Origin: Paraspadella gotoi
Lineage: Eukaryota; Chaetognatha
Direction: 5' to 3'
Length of the DNA: 64,000 nucleotides
NCBI GenBank assembly: GCA_051294375.1
Contig: CM119266.1
Coordinates: forward strand, 11,279,212-11,343,211
Numbering within the stretch: position 1 is the first letter of the stretch; each line of letters starts with the position of its first letter. The translations under genes were made by a program, and so were the position numbers. The notes under the pieces were generated by a model. That model had not been told where the DNA came from, did not search any database, and worked only from the letters and a program-made list of their open reading frames with translations. Positions 44,127 through 54,675 of this stretch are shown one piece after another.

Positions 44127-44509
44127 NNNNNNNNNNNNNNNNNNNNNNNNNNNNNNNNNNNNNNNNNNNNNNNNNNNNNNNNNNNNNNNNNNNNNNNNNN
44201 NNNNNNNNNNNNNNNNNNNNNNNNNNNNNNNNNNNNNNNNNNNNNNNNNNNNNNNNNNNNNNNNNNNNNNNNNNNNNNNNNNNNNNNNNNNNNNNNNNNN
44301 NNNNNNNNNNNNNNNNNNNNNNNNNNNNNNNNNNNNNNNNNNNNNNNNNNNNNNNNNNNNNNNNNNNNNNNNNNNNNNNNNNNNNNNNNNNNNNNNNNNN
44401 NNNNNNNNNNNNNNNNNNNNNNNNNNNNNNNNNNNNNNNNNNNNNNNNNNNNNNNNNNNNNNNNNNNNNNNNNNNNNNNNNNNNNNNNNNNNNNNNNNNN
44501 NNNNNNNNN
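44127..44509. other. assembly gap (383 N) in a GC-rich coding island
   Basis: Coding-like frames on opposite strands flank this gap. Confidence 0.99.
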
Positions 44510-44549
44510 TTTTTTTCTTTCGCCCTCTTTCGTCTCCCCTCCCGCCCAG

Positions 44550-44947
44550 GGTGGAGAAGAACGACGATTCTCTCGCCAAATTCCGACACAGGAAGTGGGC
44601 CGACGGTTCCATCCGCATCTTGGGAACCTCTGCTGGACGAAGACGACGCCGAAGAAGACAACGACGCCGCCAACGACGCCGGCAATCGACGCCGCGCGCC
44701 GACTTCGGTCGGCAAACCCGAACTCAGACCGTCGACGGAACGGCGCCATATACTGGAAACGCCGACGACGCCGCCGCCTTCGCGCGACGTCTTCGTCGAG
44801 GGACGCCGCCTCCGTCTCTTTCCGTCGGCGCCAAATCTCGTGACGGACGAACTGACGTCGACGTCGCGTTTGTCCGTCGCCGGTTGGTGGATGGGTCACT
44901 ACAGATGGCAGCACGAGAGCGAGTGCAAAGATGGCGGATGCAGGAAG
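44550..44947 (+). CDS. candidate internal exon, 398 bp, strong splice borders
   Basis: Seen: acceptor with a 40-base pyrimidine tract ending CTCCCGCCCAG (AG 44548-44549); donor GGAAG|GTGAGT (GT at 44948). The frame takes two bases, then 132 codons: ILSPNSDTGSGPTVPSASW, acidic EPLLDEDDAEEDND, Pro/Thr-rich LETPTTPPPSRDVF, and a Trp/Cys-rich end SVAGWWMGHYRWQHE then SECKDGGC. Ends phase 0. The other two plus frames and minus frames are also open because of high GC, but are Arg- or Ser-homopolymeric. Inference: real exon of a disordered-region protein. Family not recognised. Confidence 0.52.
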
Positions 44948-45078
44948 GTGAGTTGATTCAATGGTGGGGGGGAATGGAAGTCGATTGCCATTGCGGTTAA
45001 AGAAGGTTTTGGCGGGAAAAACTGAGAAGCGGCTAACGGGCTAAGACAGGGCGTTGATCCGTGGAAGGGATTAACCAT

Positions 45079-45270
45079 ATGTCCCAATGGCGTCGCGATG
45101 TCGTTTCGAGATTCGAAAACCATTATCTTCCTTTTCAAATCCGACAAAAGGACTTTTTGATCGACGAAATATTTAAAAAGATATTATCGTCTCCTTTGTT
45201 CGTCTCAATCGCGTCGTTAAATATATTTCTTTTTTTTTTAAGCAAAAAGTTACTACAACAAAGTCGTTAA
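45079..45270 (+). CDS. 63-codon ATG frame
   Basis: Seen: ATG 45079; reads MSQWRRDVVSRFENHYLPF, then QIRQKDFLIDEIFKKIL, then a hydrophobic tail; stop 45268-45270. It lies in the proposed intron after the 44550-44947 exon. Protein-like composition but no splice or promoter support. Could be a spurious or nested small ORF. Confidence 0.25.
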   Translation: MSQWRRDVVSRFENHYLPFQIRQKDFLIDEIFKKILSSPLFVSIASLNIFLFFLSKKLLQQSR

Positions 45271-45607
45271 ACGAGGGAGAAAAAAAAAGCATTAAAAAAA
45301 CTAAACTTTTTTTTTGCGAAAAAAAGGAAGACGATTTGAGAAGAAAGGAAAGGGGAGGTAAAAAAAAAAAGAAGAGAAAAAAAAAGGTTAATAGATAAAA
45401 GGAGACAGAAAAAAAAAAGAAGAGAGCTTCCTCCCTTTTTTTCTTCTTTTTCTCGGGCGCGGCACATCGGCCGGTCGGAGAACATTTAGGTCATAAAGCC
45501 GCTTCCTTCCTTCCTTCCTTCCTTCCTTTTCTTTTTTAATCAAAGTCGATGTTCTAGGAATATAAACCGGGTCTCCTTTATTTTGCGAAATAGAGGAGAA
45601 AACCCCC

Positions 45608-45850
45608 TTCCAATCCTGCAGCTTTTCTCGACGCCTCGCACCATGATTTGTCTGCACCATGGCGCGTTTCATGACTCTCTTTGAGAATGGCGCGCGTTTT
45701 CCAGATTTGCCTCCTTCTCAGGCGCGAATTTCGACGCCCACTGAGAGACGCGTTTCTTGCCGTTCCAACCTCGATTTCGGGTTTATTTGTATTTGTATTT
45801 ATTCATTTGGAGACCACTTTAGCTACTATCCGAAAAAAATTATCTTATTT
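45608..45850. other. open, mixed-strand island
   Basis: Plus frame from ATG 45659 (MARFMTLFENGARFPDLPP) and a minus frame (MKRAMVQTNHGARRREKLQ) overlap here. Neither has good borders. Strand undecided. Confidence 0.22.
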
Positions 45851-46141
45851 TAATTTATAGATGGGTTTTTTACTAATCTTCAAAATGTCTTCGTTCAGCC
45901 TTTTTGCACCTAACTTGCCATTTTTCCTCCACCTCCAAGAATTCTCCTCATGCCTCAATCTCGTAGAAATTTTCTGACACAACTTTGGTGTTGCCCTCAT
46001 AAAATTGAGAACCAACCCACTTTTCCGAGTTAATTTAGACTCGATGCCTTGGAACCAATCAGAAACTCTTGTTTTTCGGCAAATCACCGCCTCCTCGCTG
46101 CCAATCAGGGCAGTACATAGGTTATTCACGTAGTCAATCAA
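45845..46141 (-). CDS. 98-codon minus-strand open frame
   Basis: Seen: open frame without an ATG at its left end (TTG), reading NNLCTALIGSEEAVICRK, then VSDWFQGIESKLTRK, then RLRHEENSWRWRKNGK; stop 45845-45847. Protein-like, charged, non-repetitive. It could be a pseudogene or transposon fragment. No family match recognised. Confidence 0.28.
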   Translation of the reverse strand: MIDYVNNLCTALIGSEEAVICRKTRVSDWFQGIESKLTRKSGLVLNFMRATPKLCQKISTRLRHEENSWRWRKNGKLGAKRLNEDILKISKKPIYKLK

Positions 46142-46270
46142 ATTTCAAAATCCCCAAAGCCATTCAACCAATCAATATTTGCTTTGCTACGATAGTTGAA
46201 TTAATTATTAATTAATTATTAATTATTATCAATTATTAAATATTTGTGCAAATAATTTCGTTCCGTGAAG

Positions 46271-46298
46271 TATTTTTCAAAACTGGTTTTGAAAAATA
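46271..46298. repeat. perfect inverted repeat, 13-bp arms, 2-base loop
   Basis: TATTTTTCAAAAC then TG then its exact complement. Lies in an AT-rich stretch with TTAATTA repeats. Possible hairpin or MITE end; no partner seen. Confidence 0.5.
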
Positions 46299-46395
46299 TG
46301 TAAAAAATTTTTTTCAAAACTTTTCAAGTTTAAAACTACTCAACACATATTCGGCTAGAACGACCTTTAGTTATAGCAAAGACACCTGGATACAG

Positions 46396-46428
<33 letters not shown>

Positions 46429-46535
46429 GGGAACAGGCGGACAGGGAGCGGGGAGAGTAGCAGAGAGAGATGAGAGAGAGGGAGAGAGAGAGGAGACACG
46501 AGAAGGAGAGAAGAGAACAGAGAGAGAGAGAGAGA
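46396..46535. repeat. (GA)n, interrupted
   Basis: GA-rich array with non-repetitive islands. Confidence 0.85.
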
Positions 46536-46559
46536 GGAGTCGACGATACTTACAGAAAA

Positions 46560-47185
46560 AAAGAAGAATATTTTCCATTATTCATCGGTGAGGAATCAAG
46601 AAATCTCCCGCGCTGCGCAATAAAGGAGGCGGAAGTTTGAAAAACGAATGAGTTATGACTTATGAGGTTTTAAGGGAAAAATATAGAAAGGATGAAACGT
46701 AATATAAGAGAATAAAGAAATGAAATAAATGTGAATAAGTTAAAAGGAAAGGAGAACGCGGACACGGGCGGAGATAATGGCTCCTTAAATCTTTGACGAA
46801 TATTACTACTAAAATGGTTTTAGCGAGTTGCTTTTAAAGTTTTAATTTCACCCGTTTCTACCGTATTTATTGTCGCATTTCAAGGCAAAAGTTAAATTTT
46901 TTAAAAAATGTTGGTTTTATTTTTTCTTACTCTCACAAAATTAGTTGTGAAATATCCTTCTAAATGTTTAACTAGTTTTATATCAGATTCTCACAACATA
47001 GACAGGTATTATTTTGCTCTTCTTATTTTTTTTTCGCTTGGTCTACTCTCTCTCACGTCCGGGTTGTGACAACTTTTTCATTTATTCTTGTTTTGCTCAT
47101 TTGCCTTTTATTACTTCTGTGGCAAAGTAATACCAGCAATGAATCTCTCAAGTTACCGCAACTCGTGGAAAACTAGACGAGGGAA
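46560..47185. other. AT-rich, no gene seen
   Basis: No supported feature. Confidence 0.45.
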
Positions 47186-47317
<132 letters not shown>

Positions 47318-47591
47318 CCGCATACTGTTTTTCTTTCTTATCAGGGCCTTGGGAGTCGCATTGGCTAAGGAAAAAAGTTTTTAAGATTCTTTCACATTTT
47401 AACATAAACGACTATTTCTTTTCCACTATTTTTTATTCACCTTGGATTTCGAAGAAAAATACATGAGCCTGGGTACAAAATAGATGTAAACTAATAAAGG
47501 TTGAATTCATTCTTCCTTTTTAAATTAAAACTCTATTTCATTAACACAACCATTTTCTCTCAACGTAGATCTTACTTCTTCTTCTTCTTCT

Positions 47592-47740
47592 NNNNNNNNN
47601 NNNNNNNNNNNNNNNNNNNNNNNNNNNNNNNNNNNNNNNNNNNNNNNNNNNNNNNNNNNNNNNNNNNNNNNNNNNNNNNNNNNNNNNNNNNNNNNNNNNN
47701 NNNNNNNNNNNNNNNNNNNNNNNNNNNNNNNNNNNNNNNN
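47592..47740. other. assembly gap (149 N), CTT repeat at left edge
   Basis: Run of N preceded by (CTT)n. Confidence 0.99.
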
Positions 47741-47761
47741 AATTTTCGATTCGGTAGAATT

Positions 47762-47903
47762 TTAATTTGCCCATAAAAATCCTGAAATATCGTTTCTCGG
47801 TGTCGTTGACGCACAGTTATTCACGTCATTGTCGCTGGCTTCATCGTCGGTGTCATCGTCGTCTTTGGCGAATTCGTCGTTATCGTCGTCGTCATCGCTG
47901 TTG
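47762..47903 (-). CDS. candidate acidic 3' exon, minus strand
   Basis: Seen: on the minus strand TTTTTTTTAATCAG forms a strong acceptor (AG = plus 47904-47905). The frame takes one base, then reads NSDDDDDNDEFAKDDDD, then TDDEASDNDVNNCAST, then PRNDISGFLWAN and stops at 47762-47764. The acidic frame has varied codons (GAC/GAT/GAA/AAC), unlike a plain GAC repeat. A GTGAAT after DND is an alternative donor. Inference: C-terminal acidic tail of a minus-strand gene. Confidence 0.42.
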
Positions 47904-48016
47904 CTGATTAAAAAAAATTAGGGATATAAACGGGGAAAAAGAAGAGTTATTTTGATCGGAAATTTCCCTTTTTTCGTTTTTTTAATCTGTTTCGTTTTTC
48001 TTTTTCTTTTTTTATT

Positions 48017-48248
48017 NNNNNNNNNNNNNNNNNNNNNNNNNNNNNNNNNNNNNNNNNNNNNNNNNNNNNNNNNNNNNNNNNNNNNNNNNNNNNNNNNNNN
48101 NNNNNNNNNNNNNNNNNNNNNNNNNNNNNNNNNNNNNNNNNNNNNNNNNNNNNNNNNNNNNNNNNNNNNNNNNNNNNNNNNNNNNNNNNNNNNNNNNNNN
48201 NNNNNNNNNNNNNNNNNNNNNNNNNNNNNNNNNNNNNNNNNNNNNNNN
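48017..48248. other. assembly gap (232 N)
   Basis: Run of N. Confidence 0.99.
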
Positions 48249-48512
48249 TGTTTGAATACTAATCGTTTAAAACTAACCATTCGCTCCGACAGAAGGCGCT
48301 TTCCCCCCATTTTTTAACAAAAGGGCATCGAGAGAGAGAGAGAGACTCGTCCCGACCGAAGGCGAAGAAGAGGGAAAAATATTGTTTGTTTCGAGCGGCG
48401 AAATGGCAGCGACAAAACCCGCTTTTGTTGTCCACCCATTTATCGCCCACGCTTCGATATTTTATGGTGCCAAGATGTCTCTGCGAGGGTCCGTCCGTTT
48501 GTCCGTTTGTCT
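48249..48512. other. GC-moderate sequence ending in TCCGTTTG repeat and gap 48513-48598
   Basis: A short ATG frame (MAATKPAFVVHPFIAHAS) is present without splice support. The TCCGTTTGTCCG units before the gap resemble, on the minus strand, the GAC-rich array of the dispersed repeat at 5160 and 36288. Confidence 0.3.
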
Positions 48513-49138
48513 NNNNNNNNNNNNNNNNNNNNNNNNNNNNNNNNNNNNNNNNNNNNNNNNNNNNNNNNNNNNNNNNNNNNNNNNNNNNNNNNNNNNNNCA
48601 GCAGCGGCGTCGCGGGTCGGCCTTCTATTTTTTTCCCCTTTTCGAATCATTTTCGACTCTAAGGAAAAAGGAAAACAACGTTACGTATTTTGTTTTAAAT
48701 GATTATTCGATGAAGATTAATTTTGTTGTTATGATTAAAGTGATTTTATTTTAGCGCTCAGTTTTCGTCCTGCCTCGTGCGAGCCTTAACTAACCGAACA
48801 GAACGTAACAGGAAAGTTTAAAACTTCCCCTTGATTTGTTTTTTTTTTTAATTTTTTTTTTATTTTTTACAAACACTTTTTCCGGCACTAAAAATTAACA
48901 AAAACAAAAGTCGAAGGTTTTTCTTTAAGTAAACAGCTAAGAACTAACTGAAAAAAAGGTTTTCTGTAATTACCTTGTTCCTTTTTAACTATTTAAAAAG
49001 AATATAGAGGTAAATAACAACATCCCTTAAAAAAAAAGAGAAGGAAACCTGCCGTCGACCCGCGCTAAATGATTAGGACGTCGACGGTTTTTTTTTTTCG
49101 CGTTTTCTGACGCCACGGTTGCCACGCCCACTCCCGAG

Positions 49139-49211
49139 ATTTTCCCGCTCGAAATCTCCAAATCCAAACTGAAAAACATTCGCGCAGACGGTTTCCTCGT
49201 TCGGGGCTCAG
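49139..49211 (+). CDS. candidate internal exon, 73 bp
   Basis: Seen: T-rich then CCACGCCCACTCCCGAG acceptor (AG 49137-49138); donor GCTCAG|GTGGGA (GT at 49212). Phase-0 frame IFPLEISKSKLKNIRADG then FLVRGS, leaving one base. It starts in phase with the end of the 44550-44947 exon and ends in phase with 50783 (and 49715). Short, so moderate support. Confidence 0.38.
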
Positions 49212-49280
49212 GTGGGAAATCGCGTCACGTGATCGGATCCTTTGACCTTTTTCTATTGGAACCATTTCTTTTTCTTCTAG

Positions 49281-49285
49281 GCTTT

Positions 49286-49380
<95 letters not shown>

Positions 49381-49385
49381 CTCTC
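49281..49385. repeat. (CTTT)n tetranucleotide array
   Basis: About 25 perfect CTTT units. Confidence 0.97.
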
Positions 49386-49714
49386 TTTCCTTCTTGTCTT
49401 TCTTACTTTCTTTCTATTCTTTCTTTCTTTAGTTTTTTCCCGGCTTCTTTCTTTTTTTTAATAACTTCATAACTTTTTTAATTTTAAATTCTTTCCCTCA
49501 AACAATAACAAATAATTCAAAAAAGCTTAAATTAGTATCTCTCCTTCTCTTTCTTTTTTTCCTTTCCTCTTCTCTTTAAAAACGTTTGAAATTATCCATC
49601 TGTTTCCTTTCCTCTTTTCCTCCCTTCCTTCCTTAAATCACGAAGGAAGATGAGGACGTCCTCATAACTTCCCTTTCGCTCCGACGGAACCCATATTTCT
49701 TCGCTCCCTCGCAG

Positions 49715-49784
49715 ACTCACGGAATCGCGGGGAGTCCCCACGTCTCGTCACGCAGCACTCCGTCTCTCTCGTTTTCTCTCTGTC
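49715..49784 (+). CDS. possible exon running into a gap
   Basis: Seen: acceptor ATTTCTTCGCTCCCTCGCAG (AG 49713-49714); frame takes two bases and reads SRNRGESPRLVTQHSVSL before N at 49785. On the minus strand the same bases are open and carry a GTGAGT donor, so strand is open to doubt. Confidence 0.28.
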
Positions 49785-49973
49785 NNNNNNNNNNNNNNNN
49801 NNNNNNNNNNNNNNNNNNNNNNNNNNNNNNNNNNNNNNNNNNNNNNNNNNNNNNNNNNNNNNNNNNNNNNNNNNNNNNNNNNNNNNNNNNNNNNNNNNNN
49901 NNNNNNNNNNNNNNNNNNNNNNNNNNNNNNNNNNNNNNNNNNNNNNNNNNNNNNNNNNNNNNNNNNNNNNNNN
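49785..49973. other. assembly gap (189 N)
   Basis: Run of N. Confidence 0.99.
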
Positions 49974-50410
49974 ATTTTCTCCGGGGCATCTCGAAATGTG
50001 GAACCGCGCGTGAGAGAGAAATGTGGTTGAATTTCTTCCGTTTTTCATTCTTTCCTTTATTTTCTTTTCTCTTTAGAATTTCAGCGAGATTTTTGTTTAA
50101 CTTTTATATACTATTTTTTTTTCTTTGGCCTTCCTTCTTTCTTTCTTCGCGTTCTCACGAATTTATTTCACTGAGCAAACTTTCTCTTGAATATTTGAGT
50201 TTAAATTTTTTGCCCGTTGATCTAATGAAATTTTTTTTTGGAGGACGCACTATGATCGAAGTGAACGTTAAAATCGGAAAAATTATATAATGGCATATTC
50301 GGATAGCTTAACCAGAGTAATTCTTTAAATTTCCTCACACATATTCTCCTTGTGTATTTTTTTTCTCTCCGACTAATTTAATTATTTGTTTTATCTCCTT
50401 TTTAATCTTT

Positions 50411-50756
50411 NNNNNNNNNNNNNNNNNNNNNNNNNNNNNNNNNNNNNNNNNNNNNNNNNNNNNNNNNNNNNNNNNNNNNNNNNNNNNNNNNNNNNNNNNN
50501 NNNNNNNNNNNNNNNNNNNNNNNNNNNNNNNNNNNNNNNNNNNNNNNNNNNNNNNNNNNNNNNNNNNNNNNNNNNNNNNNNNNNNNNNNNNNNNNNNNNN
50601 NNNNNNNNNNNNNNNNNNNNNNNNNNNNNNNNNNNNNNNNNNNNNNNNNNNNNNNNNNNNNNNNNNNNNNNNNNNNNNNNNNNNNNNNNNNNNNNNNNNN
50701 NNNNNNNNNNNNNNNNNNNNNNNNNNNNNNNNNNNNNNNNNNNNNNNNNNNNNNNN
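50411..50756. other. assembly gap (346 N)
   Basis: Run of N immediately before an exon candidate. Confidence 0.99.
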
Positions 50757-50782
50757 CCCTTTTTCTTCCCATGTTTCTCGAG

Positions 50783-50879
50783 CCACCAAGACGAAGGCGC
50801 CGCTTTTACGAGATGAAATTAATCACTGGGATTTCCCATCGACTGTGACGTCGTCGCGAGAGAATCCGGAATGCGTTGC
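50783..50879 (+). CDS. candidate exon running into a gap
   Basis: Seen: acceptor TTTTTCTTCCCATGTTTCTCGAG (AG 50781-50782). Two frames carry stops; the third takes two bases and reads TKTKAPLLRDEINHWDFP, then STVTSSRENPECVA up to N at 50880. The starting phase matches the one base left by 49139-49211. Varied, clearly protein-like composition. Inference: internal exon of the same plus-strand gene as 44550-44947. Confidence 0.45.
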
Positions 50880-51141
50880 NNNNNNNNNNNNNNNNNNNNN
50901 NNNNNNNNNNNNNNNNNNNNNNNNNNNNNNNNNNNNNNNNNNNNNNNNNNNNNNNNNNNNNNNNNNNNNNNNNNNNNNNNNNNNNNNNNNNNNNNNNNNN
51001 NNNNNNNNNNNNNNNNNNNNNNNNNNNNNNNNNNNNNNNNNNNNNNNNNNNNNNNNNNNNNNNNNNNNNNNNNNNNNNNNNNNNNNNNNNNNNNNNNNNN
51101 NNNNNNNNNNNNNNNNNNNNNNNNNNNNNNNNNNNNNNNNN
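50880..51141. other. assembly gap (262 N)
   Basis: Run of N cutting an open frame. Confidence 0.99.
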
Positions 51142-51662
51142 TTATTATTATTACGCGATTTTAGTATTAATTTAATTATATATTTTTCCTTTTCCTTTTC
51201 TTCTGCACGAGATGTAGTTCATTTTCTTTAGCATCTAATTACAGGGTAATCAAGGCGGACTCTTTTTTTTTTCACTTGTCTTTACGTTAGGCCTGCGCCT
51301 GCCTAAAAAAATGCATCATTAAGCCGCTTTTAGTTTGCGATACGAGAAGAGAAAAAAAATCGTTGTAAGAAAGAAAGGGGAAGAAAAAAAGAATAAAAAA
51401 CTTCCTCTCCGCATAATTTACTAGATTTGTACGCGAAGGTCTTTCTTTTGACTTTCTTTTATTTTTCTGGGTTTTTTTTTTCATCATATTTTTCTTCTTC
51501 TTAAAGTTTTTACATACATGGATTTTTTCCTCATTTTTTTCTCCGTTTTATAAAATGTTTTCCATTTTTCCCCTTTTTTGAAAAAAAAAATTTTTTTCAT
51601 AATTTGTTTTTCCCATTTTTTTTCTCCGCTTCTCTCCCTTCTCTACTCGCTCGACGTCTCTA

Positions 51663-51775
51663 GGCTAATTGCCAACTTGCCGCTTCTCAAACCGCAGGCG
51701 GCCGCTTCTCAAACCGCAGGCCGCAGCCCCAGTTTCTCCGGCGACCTTTCGATACGCAGTCCGCGCGAAGCATAA
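51663..51775 (+). CDS. possible terminal exon
   Basis: Seen: pyrimidine-rich CGACGTCTCTAG acceptor (AG 51661-51662); frame reads LIANLPLLKPQAAASQ, then TAGRSPSFSGDLSIRSPREA and stops at 51773-51775. It contains a 22-bp tandem duplication. The minus strand is also open. Modest support. Confidence 0.25.
51678..51721. repeat. 22-bp tandem duplication
   Basis: GCCGCTTCTCAAACCGCAGG-type unit present twice, differing at the last base. 22 is not a multiple of three, so the copies are read in different frames. Confidence 0.85.
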
Positions 51776-51849
51776 CGCGTACGCCAAGTCTCCCGCCTCC
51801 TTTCACCCTGCGCCCCCTTTGGCTCGTTAACTCTAGCTCTCTCTCTGTC

Positions 51850-52116
51850 NNNNNNNNNNNNNNNNNNNNNNNNNNNNNNNNNNNNNNNNNNNNNNNNNNN
51901 NNNNNNNNNNNNNNNNNNNNNNNNNNNNNNNNNNNNNNNNNNNNNNNNNNNNNNNNNNNNNNNNNNNNNNNNNNNNNNNNNNNNNNNNNNNNNNNNNNNN
52001 NNNNNNNNNNNNNNNNNNNNNNNNNNNNNNNNNNNNNNNNNNNNNNNNNNNNNNNNNNNNNNNNNNNNNNNNNNNNNNNNNNNNNNNNNNNNNNNNNNNN
52101 NNNNNNNNNNNNNNNN
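51850..52116. other. assembly gap (267 N)
   Basis: Run of N. Confidence 0.99.
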
Positions 52117-52800
52117 TATCTACAGCCTCCATACTTCAACACTCCACGCTAACTGGATTTTCACCCTCAACTTTTTAAAAATTTAGACTTTCCTTCCCTT
52201 CACGCCCACTAGCCGACCTCAAGCCAAACGATTGTCCCATCCTGACTCGCAAATAGAGACTTCGCCCCTCTCTCTCTCAAAAAAAATCTATCTTTCCCCA
52301 ATGTCGGTCCCCTGAATTTTTTTCCTCATCCTTAATTATCCTGCCCCAAATTGTAAACACTTTGAACCCAATTCTCTCGCAGAACCAAACAAATAAACCT
52401 TCTTTCTTTCCTCATGAATTACGTCTGTTTTCTTCCTTCCGCTTGGTTTCGGCTTTAAACCTCAACGTTTTCTATCATCGTTTGGCCTGTTGAAAAACTA
52501 CAATAAACTGCTCCACAATTACCATAATTTGGCGTTCGTGAAAAAAATCCATTCGTTCCATTCGTTTTAATCACTATATCTTGTCAAACGTATTTTGAAA
52601 TACTATTGTTATCTCTTTTTTTAAAGTGGTTTTTTTTTTTTAAGTTTGTTTTCTCCTTTAATCTTCCTCTCTTCGGTTTTCTCCTTCTTCTCATTCTACT
52701 TATCTTTCTAGTTCCACTCGTCTATTTTTTCACCAACCAATTTTCCCGCCTCATTGTTTACTGTCGCCTCTAGATGGCAACCCTTTCCTTCCATGTCCCG
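52117..52800. other. AT-rich, no gene seen
   Basis: No supported exon. Confidence 0.45.
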
Positions 52801-52806
52801 ACTTAC

Positions 52807-52879
52807 TCGTTCCAACCCATCACAAACTTTCATCTCCTCGAGGGCGATGTCAATTTCCACGTCCCGATTCCCTTCCCCN
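52807..52879 (-). CDS. candidate exon, minus strand, 5' part in gap
   Basis: Seen: on the minus strand the frame reads RDVEIDIALEEMKVCDGLER and ends at a consensus donor CGA|GTAAGT (plus 52801-52806). Phase 0. Helical, charged peptide. The plus frame (MATLSFHVPTYSFQP) has an ATG but no borders. Inference: minus-strand exon whose start lies in the gap 52880-53780. Confidence 0.4.
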
Positions 52880-53780
52880 NNNNNNNNNNNNNNNNNNNNN
52901 NNNNNNNNNNNNNNNNNNNNNNNNNNNNNNNNNNNNNNNNNNNNNNNNNNNNNNNNNNNNNNNNNNNNNNNNNNNNNNNNNNNNNNNNNNNNNNNNNNNN
53001 NNNNNNNNNNNNNNNNNNNNNNNNNNNNNNNNNNNNNNNNNNNNNNNNNNNNNNNNNNNNNNNNNNNNNNNNNNNNNNNNNNNNNNNNNNNNNNNNNNNN
53101 NNNNNNNNNNNNNNNNNNNNNNNNNNNNNNNNNNNNNNNNNNNNNNNNNNNNNNNNNNNNNNNNNNNNNNNNNNNNNNNNNNNNNNNNNNNNNNNNNNNN
53201 NNNNNNNNNNNNNNNNNNNNNNNNNNNNNNNNNNNNNNNNNNNNNNNNNNNNNNNNNNNNNNNNNNNNNNNNNNNNNNNNNNNNNNNNNNNNNNNNNNNN
53301 NNNNNNNNNNNNNNNNNNNNNNNNNNNNNNNNNNNNNNNNNNNNNNNNNNNNNNNNNNNNNNNNNNNNNNNNNNNNNNNNNNNNNNNNNNNNNNNNNNNN
53401 NNNNNNNNNNNNNNNNNNNNNNNNNNNNNNNNNNNNNNNNNNNNNNNNNNNNNNNNNNNNNNNNNNNNNNNNNNNNNNNNNNNNNNNNNNNNNNNNNNNN
53501 NNNNNNNNNNNNNNNNNNNNNNNNNNNNNNNNNNNNNNNNNNNNNNNNNNNNNNNNNNNNNNNNNNNNNNNNNNNNNNNNNNNNNNNNNNNNNNNNNNNN
53601 NNNNNNNNNNNNNNNNNNNNNNNNNNNNNNNNNNNNNNNNNNNNNNNNNNNNNNNNNNNNNNNNNNNNNNNNNNNNNNNNNNNNNNNNNNNNNNNNNNNN
53701 NNNNNNNNNNNNNNNNNNNNNNNNNNNNNNNNNNNNNNNNNNNNNNNNNNNNNNNNNNNNNNNNNNNNNNNNNNNNNNNN
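52880..53780. other. assembly gap (901 N), largest in window
   Basis: Flanked on both sides by coding-like, GC-rich sequence. Confidence 0.99.
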
Positions 53781-53809
53781 CCGCAACCGCCGCTTAATTA
53801 AATTTTCAG

Positions 53810-53980
53810 CCGCCGCCACCGTCGCTGCCGCATCCGCAGAATAAATTGATTCCGCAGGGAAGACCTCTGCTGCGCCCGAGGCGCTGGGCCGCGTTCAGGG
53901 CCGCACGTTCGGACCGGCGATCGGTTGAGCGCCTCCCACGAACAAACAAACGCGTTCTCGTTTCTTATTTCGATCAATAG
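53810..53980 (+). CDS. candidate terminal exon (strand uncertain)
   Basis: Seen: acceptor TTAATTAAATTTTCAG (AG 53808-53809); phase-0 frame PPPPSLPHPQNKLIPQG, then RPLLRPRRWAAFRAARSD, then NKRVLVSYFDQ and a stop at 53978-53980. The minus strand also has open frames here (VFPAESIYSADAAATVAAA, then ENLIKRRLR) that could join the exon at 52807 across the gap. Both readings are plausible. Confidence 0.33.
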   Translation, partial: PPPPSLPHPQNKLIPQGRPLLRPRRWAAFRAARSDRRSVERLPRTNKRVLVSYFDQ

Positions 53981-54331
53981 ATATCGCCTGCGAAGTCCCC
54001 GTTCAATTCAGGTTTTAATGCAACGTTATTTTAAAATTTCCTAACCCTAAGTTAGTCGGTCAGCCAAAAATAATATCTTCTTTAAACTGTATTTAGTCAT
54101 TAGTTTATCATAATGAAATGTAAATATTTTCGTTCAATATGAAACTAGTTGTGAAGGGTATGAAAAACCATTCAAAAAAAATCATTGTCATGGTTTTTGT
54201 ACAGACGTCACATTGTAAATTCATTCGCTCAGACTGGCTTCTCTTCTCTTAAGCACTTGCTCTCATCTTTCTCTCTCTCACGCTCTCCCATCTTCTTTCT
54301 TTCTCCCATATTCATTCTCTTCTCATCCCCC

Positions 54332-54459
<128 letters not shown>

Positions 54460-54469
54460 ACCCTCGTTT

Positions 54470-54675
54470 CCTCGTGGGACCGATCGCCTTTAGTCGCGCA
54501 ATTAATTCCGTAACTGTATTGTGCCGAGTCTTTCTCGCGCGCGCGATAGAGACGGAGTCGCAGATAGAGACGGAGACGTTTGCAATTCGAAAGCGATTAG
54601 CGCGACGATCCCTTTCTCGTCCAATCGACTCTTTTCTCGGCCCCGCCTTCGCCGGCGAATGACAAGAGGGCGCGT
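54470..54675. promoter_or_regulatory. CpG-rich island, possible promoter
   Basis: CGCG-rich sequence with no splice borders, open on both strands. Contrasts with AT-rich flanks. Could be an unmethylated promoter-type island or an exon. Confidence 0.25.

Noticed and set aside
49065-49265. 66-codon minus-strand frame
   Set aside because: Antisense to the phase-compatible plus exon 49139-49211; composition is Arg/Trp-rich as expected from the complement.
52754-53844. Open frames of 330-356 codons
   Set aside because: About 300 of those codons are N. Only the edges can be judged.
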